Assembly: GCA_020721485.1 (NCBI GenBank)
Contig: DYMR01000073.1
Span: forward strand, 1-7,012
Source: Halothiobacillus neapolitanus
GTDB lineage: Bacteria; Pseudomonadota; Gammaproteobacteria; Halothiobacillales; Halothiobacillaceae
Direction: 5' to 3'
DNA: 7,012 nt
Shown: piece after piece, positions 1-6,002 of the stretch
How positions within the stretch are numbered: the stretch's first letter is position 1
Layout: each line of letters opens with the position of its first letter
Notes under the pieces: model-generated
The model's database searches: none
The model's input: only the letters and a program-made list of their open reading frames with translations
Told to the model about the DNA's origin: nothing
Translations under genes and position numbers: made by a program

Positions 1-36
1 CCCCACGGTGTAGTGACCCATTGATTTTTCAGCGAC

Positions 37-42
37 AAGGAG
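37..42 (+). promoter_or_regulatory. Ribosome binding site of the PIN-PhoH gene
   Basis: AAGGAG, a near-perfect Shine-Dalgarno sequence, lies 7 bases before the ATG at 50 and fixes that start. The 49 bases before the gene show no convincing -35/-10 pair and no terminator hairpin, so the gene may be co-transcribed with something to the left. All three forward frames reach a stop between 11 and 53, so an upstream gene could end here, but too little is visible to say which. Confidence 0.8.
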
Positions 43-49
43 CCGCCCG

Positions 50-1477
50 ATGATTAATAACACCCGCCAGCGTAAGTGCTTGTTCGTGCTGGATACGAAT
101 GTGCTGATGCACGATCCCACGGCGATTTTTCGCTTCATGGAGCACGATTTGTATCTGCCGATGGTGGTGATCGAGGAGCTGGATAACGGCAAAAAGGGCA
201 CCAGCGAAACCGCGCGCAATGTGCGGCAGGTCAGCCGGTTTTTGGATGATCTGCTGCAAGATGCGGATTTGGCGAACATCAACCAAGGCTTATTGATTCA
301 CAGCCCGTTGCAGCCGAGGCCGGGCGAGCGCGCCAGTGAGTCGGGGCGTTTGTTTCTGCAAACAGCGGTTGAAACCTTTGAATTGCCGTCGGGGATGCCG
401 GGCGGCCGGCCGGATAACCAAATCATCGGCATCACCCTGGCGCTGCGCCAGCGCATCACCGATCGCGAGGTGATTCTCGTCTCCAAGGACATAAACCTGC
501 GCATCAAAGCCACCGCCTTGGGGCTGAAGGCGGAGGATTATCAGAACGATCAGGTGCTGGATGATGTGTCGTTGCTGCATTCGGGCATCGTCACGCTCGA
601 TGACCAGTTCTGGGAAGAGCACGGCAAATCGCTGGAATCGTGGCAGGAGGAAGGGCGCTCGTTCTATCGCATTCGCGGGCCGCAAACCGCAGAGTGGTAT
701 CCCAATCTGTGCCTGCAAATTGCCGGATCGACGCCCTTTACCGGCATTGTGCGCAAGCTGGATGCCGATGGTTCGGCTGTGGTTGAAAGTGCGGTGAATT
801 ATCAGCACGAGCGGCAATCGGTCTGGGGCATTACCGCGCGCAACCGTGAGCAAAGTTTCGCGTTGAATCATTTAATGAATCCCGAAGTGGATTTTGTCAC
901 CCTGTTGGGGCAGGCCGGCACCGGCAAGACCTTGATTACGCTGGCCGCTGCGTTGGCGCTCACGCTCGAAAAAAATCGCTACAGCGAAATTATCATGACG
1001 CGCGTGACGATTCCGGTCGGTGAGGACATCGGTTTCTTGCCGGGCACCGAAGAGGAAAAAATGACGCCGTGGATGGGTGCGTTGATGGATAACCTCGAAG
1101 TGTTGGCGAAAACCGACATGGCGGGTGGCGGCGGTTGGGAGCGTGCCGCCACCAATGATTTGCTGAGGTCGCGCATCAAGATTCGCTCGCTGAACTTCAT
1201 GCGCGGGCGCACCTTCCAGAACAAATTCGTCATCATCGACGAGGCGCAAAACCTGACCGCCAAGCAAATGCGCACCCTCATCACGCGGGCAGGTCCCGGC
1301 ACCAAAATGGTTTGCTTGGGGAATGTGGCGCAGATTGATACGCCGTATCTCACGGAAACCACTTCGGGGCTGACTTTCGTGGTGGATCGCTTTAAGGGAT
1401 GGCCGCATGGCGCGCACATTACCTTGGCGCGCGGGGAGCGGTCGCGCTTGGCCGAGCACGCGGCAGAAGTGTTGTAA
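50..1477 (+). CDS. PhoH family protein with N-terminal PIN domain (PIN-PhoH ATPase/ribonuclease)
   Basis: This 475-residue protein joins two domains. Residues 10-155 look like a PIN nuclease domain: a strand ending in LDTNVLMHDP (Asp15), Glu42/Glu43, Asp122 in RPDNQIIG and Asp147 in SKDINLR are the expected acidic metal-binding positions. Residues 265-475 are the PhoH P-loop ATPase, with Walker A GQAGTGKT at 287-294, Walker B VIIDEAQN at 394-401 and the family motif LNFMRGRTFQ at 381-390. A linker of about 100 residues lies between. Mycobacterial PhoH2, with the same architecture, is reported as an RNA helicase and ribonuclease; by family this would be a cytoplasmic RNA-processing enzyme. Length and motifs look complete, with no sign of damage. 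The ATG at 50 has a strong ribosome binding site. The gene is convergent with fabI and ends before a shared terminator. Its physiological substrate cannot be inferred from the sequence. Confidence 0.95.
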   Translation: MINNTRQRKCLFVLDTNVLMHDPTAIFRFMEHDLYLPMVVIEELDNGKKGTSETARNVRQVSRFLDDLLQDADLANINQGLLIHSPLQPRPGERASESGRLFLQTAVETFELPSGMPGGRPDNQIIGITLALRQRITDREVILVSKDINLRIKATALGLKAEDYQNDQVLDDVSLLHSGIVTLDDQFWEEHGKSLESWQEEGRSFYRIRGPQTAEWYPNLCLQIAGSTPFTGIVRKLDADGSAVVESAVNYQHERQSVWGITARNREQSFALNHLMNPEVDFVTLLGQAGTGKTLITLAAALALTLEKNRYSEIIMTRVTIPVGEDIGFLPGTEEEKMTPWMGALMDNLEVLAKTDMAGGGGWERAATNDLLRSRIKIRSLNFMRGRTFQNKFVIIDEAQNLTAKQMRTLITRAGPGTKMVCLGNVAQIDTPYLTETTSGLTFVVDRFKGWPHGAHITLARGERSRLAEHAAEVL

Positions 1478-1494
1478 CCGACTGCGTGTGCAGC

Positions 1495-1521
1495 AAAAAC
1501 CCGCCGTTCGGCGGGTTTTTT
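1495..1521. terminator. Bidirectional rho-independent terminator between phoH and fabI
   Basis: The six-base arms CCCGCC (1500-1505) and GGCGGG (1510-1515) form a GC stem with the tetraloop GTTC. The stem is preceded by five A (1495-1499) and followed by six T (1516-1521). Read left to right it is a canonical hairpin plus U-tract, 18 bases after the PhoH stop. Read right to left the A-run becomes a U-tract, so it can also stop transcripts from fabI, whose stop codon lies 63 bases to the right. Confidence 0.92.
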
Positions 1522-1523
1522 GT

Positions 1524-1566
1524 GGTGTGGCGTGTGCCAAGTTAGGAGCTAACCGGGTGTGGCGTG
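1524..1566. repeat. Exact 11-bp direct repeat flanking a small palindrome
   Basis: GGTGTGGCGTG occurs at 1524-1534 and again at 1556-1566, with a 32-base period. Between the copies lies the perfect inverted repeat GTTAG-GAG-CTAAC (1541-1553). The whole sits in the non-coding gap between the terminator and the fabI stop. It is too small to be called a mobile element and has no clear function. G/T-rich composition makes chance similarity easier. Confidence 0.4.
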
Positions 1567-1583
1567 CACCGCGCGGGTTCCGA

Positions 1584-2372
1584 TTATTTCGGGCACTCGC
1601 CCATGCCGGTGATGAAGTAGCCGGAATCGACATACAGATTTTCGCCGGTAATCCCCGAGGCCAAATCCGAGCACAAGAAGGCGGCGGTGTTGCCGACTTG
1701 GTCGATGGTGACATTGCGTTTTAACGGCGCATTGGTGGCGACATAATCCAAAAAGCCTTTGAAATCACCGATGCCGGAGGCCGCGAGGGTTTTGATCGGG
1801 CCGGCAGAAATCGAGTTGACGCGAATCCCGCGCCCGCCCAGCGACACGGCGAGATAGCGCACATTCGCTTCCAGCGCGGCCTTGGCGACGCCCATCACAT
1901 TGTAGTTTGGCATGGCGCGTTCGGCGCCGAGGTACGACAGGGTCACGATGGCGCCGTTGTCGCGCATCGTGCTGCGACCGGCCTTGGCCAGCGCGGCGAG
2001 CGAGTAGGCGGACACATCGTGCGCCACGCGGAAGGCTTCGCGCGACATGCCGTCGAGGTAGTCGCCGTCCAGTGCTTCGCGCGGTGCGAAGGCGATGGAA
2101 TGAACGAGGATGTCGAAGCCTTCCGGCCAATGTTCGGCCAGCGCCGGGAACAGTGCGTCGATTTGCTCATCCGAGGTCGCATCCAGCGGCAGGTAGATCG
2201 ACGAACCCAACTCGGCGGTGGCTTTTTCGACCTTCTCTTTGAACCGATCATTGAGGTAGGTGAAGGCCAACTCCGCGCCTTCGCGGTGCATGGCCTCGGC
2301 AATGCCGGAGGCGATGGAGCGGTTGTTGGCGATGCCGACGATCAGCGCGCGCTTGCCTTGCAAAAATCCCAT
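1584..2372 (-). CDS. fabI: Enoyl-[acyl-carrier-protein] reductase [NADH]
   Basis: FabI carries out the last step of each elongation round in type II fatty acid synthesis, reducing trans-2-enoyl-ACP to acyl-ACP with NADH in the cytoplasm. The 262 residues match the length of E. coli FabI, and the sequence follows it closely from [13 protein letters not shown] onward. The nucleotide-binding segment [13 protein letters not shown] is at 13-25, which is the divergent FabI-type glycine motif. The active site is Tyr147, Tyr157 and Lys164 within [19 protein letters not shown], giving the FabI Tyr-x6-Lys arrangement. [13 protein letters not shown] at 189-201 is the substrate-binding loop region. Residue 94 is Ala where E. 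coli has Gly93; S. aureus FabI also has Ala there. The gene stands alone on its strand here, convergent with phoH and divergent from the yej-type operon. The ATG at 2372 is preceded by AAGGGG at a 6-base distance. Confidence 0.98.
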   Translation of the reverse strand: MGFLQGKRALIVGIANNRSIASGIAEAMHREGAELAFTYLNDRFKEKVEKATAELGSSIYLPLDATSDEQIDALFPALAEHWPEGFDILVHSIAFAPREALDGDYLDGMSREAFRVAHDVSAYSLAALAKAGRSTMRDNGAIVTLSYLGAERAMPNYNVMGVAKAALEANVRYLAVSLGGRGIRVNSISAGPIKTLAASGIGDFKGFLDYVATNAPLKRNVTIDQVGNTAAFLCSDLASGITGENLYVDSGYFITGMGECPK

Positions 2373-2464
2373 ACGAAACCCCTTAACTTTTTATCAATGA
2401 TGCGTTCAAAATGCGTTCAATCCCGCATAGTGTACCGGTTGAAATGCAAAATATAGAGCCTCTG
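2373..2464. promoter_or_regulatory. Divergent control region between fabI and the yejA-like gene
   Basis: These 92 bases must hold the fabI promoter and probably that of the peptide-transporter operon. The fabI ribosome binding site is clear (AAGGGG on the minus strand, 2384-2379). On the minus strand, TTGAAC (2420-2415) with a 17-base spacer and TTGATA (2397-2392) is a possible promoter, but its -10 is poor and the leader would be only about 13 bases. On the plus strand, TTCAAA (2405-2410) and CATAGT (2426-2431) are each 4/6 matches with a 15-base spacer. I regard both as weak. The striking element is the 11-bp tandem repeat at 2400-2421, listed separately. Confidence 0.5.
2400..2421. repeat. 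11-bp tandem direct repeat in the divergent promoter region
   Basis: ATGCGTTCAAA (2400-2410) is followed directly by ATGCGTTCAAT (2411-2421), with 10 of 11 bases identical. The period of about one helical turn puts both copies on the same face of the DNA. On the minus strand each copy supplies a TTGAAC hexamer resembling a -35 box. It could be an operator or a small slippage duplication; nothing identifies a regulator. Confidence 0.6.
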
Positions 2465-4309
2465 ATGCGCCTTGATGCGCCTGCGCGCCGCCGATTTCTC
2501 GCCTCGGCGCTGCTCGGGATGGGCGGATTTTGGCTGAGTGGCGCGGCGCGAGCCGCAGGATTGGCTGAAGCCTTGGGGTATTCGCCCAAATATCCGGCGA
2601 ATTTTACCGCCTTCCAGTATGTGAACCCGGACGCCCCCAAGGGCGGGCAGATGGCGTTGTCGGTGTTCGGTAGTTTCGATTCGCTGAATCCGTTCGTACT
2701 TAAGGGCTTGCCGGCGGCTGGGTTGAATGAGTTGTGCTTTGAAAGCCTGACCGTGCGCGCTTGGGACGAGCCATTTTCGGTGTATGGCTTGTTGGCCGAT
2801 CGGGCGGAACTGGCGCCGGACGGGCTATCGATCACCTTCGGCATCAACCCGTCGGCGCGATTTGCCGATGGCAACCCCGTGACGGCCGACGATGTGTTGT
2901 TCAGCTTCGAGCAGTTGATGAGCAAGGCGGCGCATCCGCGCTATCGGCTGTATTGGGTGGATGTGGTCGGCGCGGAACGGGTGGGCGCGGATTCGGTGCG
3001 CTTTCGTTTTCGGCAGGTCAACCCGGAATTGCATTTGATTATCGGTGAATTGCCGGTGTTTTCGCGCCAGAGTTTGTCGGGCACCTCGCTGGATAAAATG
3101 AGCCGAACGGCATTTATTACCAGCGGTCCGTATCGAATAGGCACAGCGGAATACGGCAATACCCTGCACTATATTCGCAATCCTTCGTATTGGGCGAAGA
3201 ATTTGGATGTTCGTCGCGGGCAGTTTAATTTTGATCGGTTGATTTTCAAGTATTTCAAGGATGAAACGGTTTCGCTGGAAGCCTTCAAGGCCGGTGAATT
3301 TGATATTTTCTACGAAACCAATTCTAAACGCTGGGCGCGGGATTATACCGGCGCGGCCTTTGCGGATGGACGGATTATTCGCCGCGAAATTCCGCATCAC
3401 AATAATGCGGGAATGCAGGGGTTCGGCATGAATACCCGGCGCCCGCTATTTGCCGATGAGCGGGTGCGCCGTGCTTTGGATTTGGCGCTGGATTTTGGTT
3501 GGTCGAACAGCCATTTGTTTTATGGCCAATATACCCGGTGTAATAGTTATTTCAGTAACAGTGAATTGGCTTGCTCGGGCGTGCCGCAGGGCGATGAATG
3601 GGCGCTGCTGGAGCCGTTTCGGGCACAGTTGCCGCCGGCGCTGTTCGCCGAACCGTATCAGGTGCCCGTGGCCAATTCAGCGCTGGAGCAACGGCGTAAT
3701 TTGCTCAAAGCGCAATCGCTGCTGGCTGAGGCGGGGTGGCAGGTAAAGGCGGATCGGCTGGTGAATGCGGCGGGCGAACCATTCCAGTTCGAGATTTTAC
3801 TGTCGCAACGCGGGTTCGAGCGCATTGTTGCGCCCTATGCCTACAACCTCAAACGCTTGGGTATCGAGGCCAGTTACCGCACGATTGATGTCTCGCTGTA
3901 CCAACAACGGCTCGACCGCTTCGATTTTGATATGACCGTGGTGGCCTACGGGGCGTCGCAATCGCCGGGCAATGAACTGCGCGACCGGTTTGGTTCCGCC
4001 GCCGCCCACACTGATGGTTCCAGCAATTACATGGGGGTCGATAGCCCGGTGGTCGATGCGTTGATCGACAAGGTCATTTACGCCCCCAACCGCGCCGCCT
4101 TGGTCACGGCCTGCCACGCGCTTGATCGTGTCTTGCTGTGGGGCGAATATCTGGTGCCAAACTGGTACATTGGCGCTCATCGCATGGCGTGGTGGAACCG
4201 GTTCGGCTTTCATCAGCCCTTGCCTTTGTACTTCGATGCCCTGACTTGGGCGACTCAAACTTGGTGGCAAACCCATGAACATCCCCAGCCTAGCCCGCCG
4301 ACTGCGTAA
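2465..4309 (+). CDS. yejA: Peptide ABC transporter substrate-binding protein, YejA-like, with Tat signal
   Basis: This is a periplasmic family 5 (SBP_bac_5) binding protein of the YejA branch, which delivers oligopeptides and, in E. coli, microcin C to the YejBEF importer. From the ATG at 2465 it has 614 residues; E. coli YejA has about 604. Conserved stretches include YVNPDAPKGGQ (52-62), ARFADGNPVTADDVLFSFE (131-149), and toward the C-terminus AWWNRFGF with a final aromatic run. Residues 8-12 (RRRFL), a hydrophobic stretch and an Ala-Arg-Ala cleavage site near 30 form a twin-arginine export signal. In-frame ATGs also exist at 2411 and 2444. I prefer 2465 because AGAG (2455-2458) lies before it at a 6-base distance and it gives a compact signal, but the start is uncertain. 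It is first in the operon, and its last 35 bases overlap the next gene. Substrate range is inferred from the family. Confidence 0.93.
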   Translation: MRLDAPARRRFLASALLGMGGFWLSGAARAAGLAEALGYSPKYPANFTAFQYVNPDAPKGGQMALSVFGSFDSLNPFVLKGLPAAGLNELCFESLTVRAWDEPFSVYGLLADRAELAPDGLSITFGINPSARFADGNPVTADDVLFSFEQLMSKAAHPRYRLYWVDVVGAERVGADSVRFRFRQVNPELHLIIGELPVFSRQSLSGTSLDKMSRTAFITSGPYRIGTAEYGNTLHYIRNPSYWAKNLDVRRGQFNFDRLIFKYFKDETVSLEAFKAGEFDIFYETNSKRWARDYTGAAFADGRIIRREIPHHNNAGMQGFGMNTRRPLFADERVRRALDLALDFGWSNSHLFYGQYTRCNSYFSNSELACSGVPQGDEWALLEPFRAQLPPALFAEPYQVPVANSALEQRRNLLKAQSLLAEAGWQVKADRLVNAAGEPFQFEILLSQRGFERIVAPYAYNLKRLGIEASYRTIDVSLYQQRLDRFDFDMTVVAYGASQSPGNELRDRFGSAAAHTDGSSNYMGVDSPVVDALIDKVIYAPNRAALVTACHALDRVLLWGEYLVPNWYIGAHRMAWWNRFGFHQPLPLYFDALTWATQTWWQTHEHPQPSPPTA

Positions 4310-4931
4310 CGCCAGCCTGCTCTTTGCGACCGCCTGGCTTGCGGGTTGCGCCACGCCGCAATATGCCACGCACACCGCCTATGTGCCGCCCATCACCCAA
4401 GCCGGCCAGCAATGCATCGCGCAGTGCAGCACCGCTATGTCTGCCTGCCAAACCCACTGTGCGGCCACGCGCAATGCCTGTGTTGCGAACATTGAACCGG
4501 CGGCGCAACAGGCATTTGAATCGGCCTTGCAGCGTTATGAAGGCGCGCGGCAACAATACGAAATCGACCTTCAGCAATACACCATGAACCAAAACCTGCG
4601 GTTCGGCTTCGGCTACGGCCAGCCGGTGTTCGTGCCGGGTTACGGCTGGGTGTTTTCCCCCGGCTATATGGGGCGCCGATGGGATGACATCCCACCGAAT
4701 CCGCCGCGCGCGCCGAGTTTGGCCGAAGAGCGCGCCCGGATGATTCACGAACGCTGCGACAGCGTATCTTGCCCCTGCCAAGCCAATTATGAGCAGTGCT
4801 ACAGTGGCTGTGGCGGTCAGGTGCAGAAATCGGTGGTGTGCATCGCCAATTGTGGCAATGCACCGACTGCCGCGCAGCCACAGACGGCTGTTCCGCTGCC
4901 CGTGTCCACCCCCGTGCCCGCGCAGCCCTGA
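4275..4931 (+). CDS. Cysteine-rich predicted lipoprotein in the yej-type operon (unknown function)
   Basis: I do not recognise a named family. The 218-residue product begins with a basic, then hydrophobic segment and the lipobox Leu-Ala-Gly-Cys (Cys25). Ala follows the cysteine, which by the E. coli +2 rule suggests the outer membrane. Twelve further cysteines form two clusters: 47, 51, 58, 62, 69 and 161, 166, 168, 175, 179, 189, 193. The first is an 11-residue repeat, Cys-x3-Cys-x6. Residues 74-108 look helical, with Phe81, Tyr88, Tyr95 and Tyr102 spaced by seven. Residues 109-146 are rich in Gly, aromatics and Pro. The tail from about 196 is a flexible Ala/Pro/Val/Thr stretch. The even cysteine number and export fit disulfide bonding; metal or redox binding is the alternative. 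The ATG at 4275 overlaps yejA by 35 bases, with weak GGTGG at 4262-4266 before it; the stop is 9 bases before yejB. Codon use and the lipobox support a real gene. Confidence 0.85.
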   Translation: MNIPSLARRLRNASLLFATAWLAGCATPQYATHTAYVPPITQAGQQCIAQCSTAMSACQTHCAATRNACVANIEPAAQQAFESALQRYEGARQQYEIDLQQYTMNQNLRFGFGYGQPVFVPGYGWVFSPGYMGRRWDDIPPNPPRAPSLAEERARMIHERCDSVSCPCQANYEQCYSGCGGQVQKSVVCIANCGNAPTAAQPQTAVPLPVSTPVPAQP

Positions 4932-4940
4932 TCCGCCACC

Positions 4941-6002
4941 GTGCGCGCCTACCTCCTCAAACGCCTGGCGCTGATGATTCCGACCCTGTTCGGGATTTTG
5001 GCGCTGTCGTTTGTGGTGATTCAATTTGTGCCCGGCGGGCCGGTTGAACAACTCGTCGCGCAACTGAAATCGGCGGGGCAGGCGGCGGGTAGCGAATCCG
5101 GCGGCGCGCTCACCGGCGGGCTGTATCGCGGCGATCACGGGCTAGACCCGCATCAACTCGCGCAAATTCGGGCATTTTATGGCTTCGATCAACCCGCTTG
5201 GCAGCGGTTTTGGACCATGATCGGCCATTATCTGAGTTTTAACTTGGGGCAATCGTATTTCTACCAACGCTCGGTCACGGATTTAATTCTGGAAAAACTG
5301 CCGGTATCCATCAGCATTGGCCTCTGGACTTTCTTTTTGACCTATTTGGTGTCCATCCCGCTGGGTATTGCCAAAGCCGTGCGCGATGGTAGTCGGTTTG
5401 ATGCCATTTCCAGCACCCTAATTTTGATTGGGTACGCGATTCCCAGTTTTGTGTTGGGCATCGTGCTGATTGTCTTGTTTGGTGGCGGCAGTTTTTTACA
5501 CTGGTTTCCGTTGCGCGGGTTGACTTCAGATGATTTCGAGCAGTTGTCGTGGTTCGGAAAGGTCACGGATTATCTTTGGCATATGGTTTTACCCATCACC
5601 GCAATGGTAGTCGGGAATTTTGCCGTCATGACCATGCTGACAAAAAACAGTTTTATTGAAGAAATTCGCAAACAGTATGTATTGACCGCCCGCGCCAAAG
5701 GACTGGGCGAGCGGCGCATTTTATATCGGCATGTTTTTCGCAATGCCTTGATACCGATAGTCACCGGATTTCCCGCCGCCTTTATTGGCGCGTTTTTCAC
5801 CGGCAGTTTGTTGATCGAAACGATCTTCTCGCTCGATGGTTTGGGTTTGCTTTCGTATAACGCCGTCATGCAGCGGGATTATCCGGTGGTGTTGGGTACG
5901 CTGTATGTATTCACCCTAATCGGATTGGTCGGAAAGCTCTTATCGGATCTGGCCTATGTCTGGGTTGATCCCCGTATTGATTTCGCGGCAGTTCGCTCAT
6001 GA
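4941..6002 (+). CDS. yejB: Peptide ABC transporter permease, YejB-like
   Basis: This is one of the two inner-membrane channel subunits of a YejABEF-type oligopeptide importer. It has 353 residues, against about 364 in E. coli. The N-terminus MRAYLLKRL, then IPTLFGI and FVPGGPVEQ, parallels E. coli YejB. This supports the GTG start at 4941 although no Shine-Dalgarno is visible; the preceding gene ends 9 bases earlier, so translation is probably coupled. Six membrane segments are apparent, near 9-29, 121-145, 157-181, 213-234, 268-290 and 316-340. The periplasmic loop at about 31-100 has a Gly/Ser-rich part. The cytoplasmic EAA loop that docks on the ATPase is ARAKGLGERRILYRHVFRNA at 250-269. 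TMLTKNSFIEEIRKQYV (231-247) and the ending WVDPRIDF are typical of YejB. The stop overlaps the start of the next gene as ATGA. Confidence 0.96.
   Translation: MRAYLLKRLALMIPTLFGILALSFVVIQFVPGGPVEQLVAQLKSAGQAAGSESGGALTGGLYRGDHGLDPHQLAQIRAFYGFDQPAWQRFWTMIGHYLSFNLGQSYFYQRSVTDLILEKLPVSISIGLWTFFLTYLVSIPLGIAKAVRDGSRFDAISSTLILIGYAIPSFVLGIVLIVLFGGGSFLHWFPLRGLTSDDFEQLSWFGKVTDYLWHMVLPITAMVVGNFAVMTMLTKNSFIEEIRKQYVLTARAKGLGERRILYRHVFRNALIPIVTGFPAAFIGAFFTGSLLIETIFSLDGLGLLSYNAVMQRDYPVVLGTLYVFTLIGLVGKLLSDLAYVWVDPRIDFAAVRS

Noticed and set aside
290..871. Long open frame on the minus strand inside the PhoH gene (193 residues).
   Set aside because: It lies wholly antisense to a clearly recognised gene, has no recognisable motifs and reflects the GC-rich third-position bias of the real frame.
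872..1714. 280-residue minus-strand open frame spanning the end of the PhoH gene, the terminator and the end of fabI.
   Set aside because: It crosses a strong terminator and overlaps two well-identified genes in the wrong frame; the product is Arg/His-rich with no domain.
2088..2093. FabI has Ala94 where E. coli has Gly93, a position changed in triclosan- or diazaborine-resistant mutants.
   Set aside because: Ala is the natural residue in other drug-sensitive FabI enzymes such as that of S. aureus, so it is no evidence of resistance.
2411..2464. An 18-codon longer N-terminus for the yejA-like protein, starting at the ATG at 2411 (or at 2444).
   Set aside because: Neither ATG has a visible ribosome binding site, and the 2411 start falls in the tandem repeat. 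The shorter form still has a complete Tat signal. It remains possible.
2825..3400. 191-residue minus-strand open frame inside the yejA-like gene.
   Set aside because: It is antisense to a conserved binding protein and has no motif or plausible ribosome binding site that I could see.
4290..5138. 282-residue minus-strand open frame opposite the lipoprotein gene, raising doubt about which strand is coding.
   Set aside because: The plus-strand product has a signal sequence, lipobox, regular cysteine spacing and operon-like junctions, while the minus-strand product looks like low-complexity Arg/Gly/His shadow sequence.
5061..5145. Gly/Ser/Ala-rich GC-heavy stretch in the yejB-like gene as a possible insertion.
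   Set aside because: E. coli YejB has a similarly Gly-rich periplasmic loop just before the same Gly-Leu-Asp-Pro sequence, so this is normal for the family.
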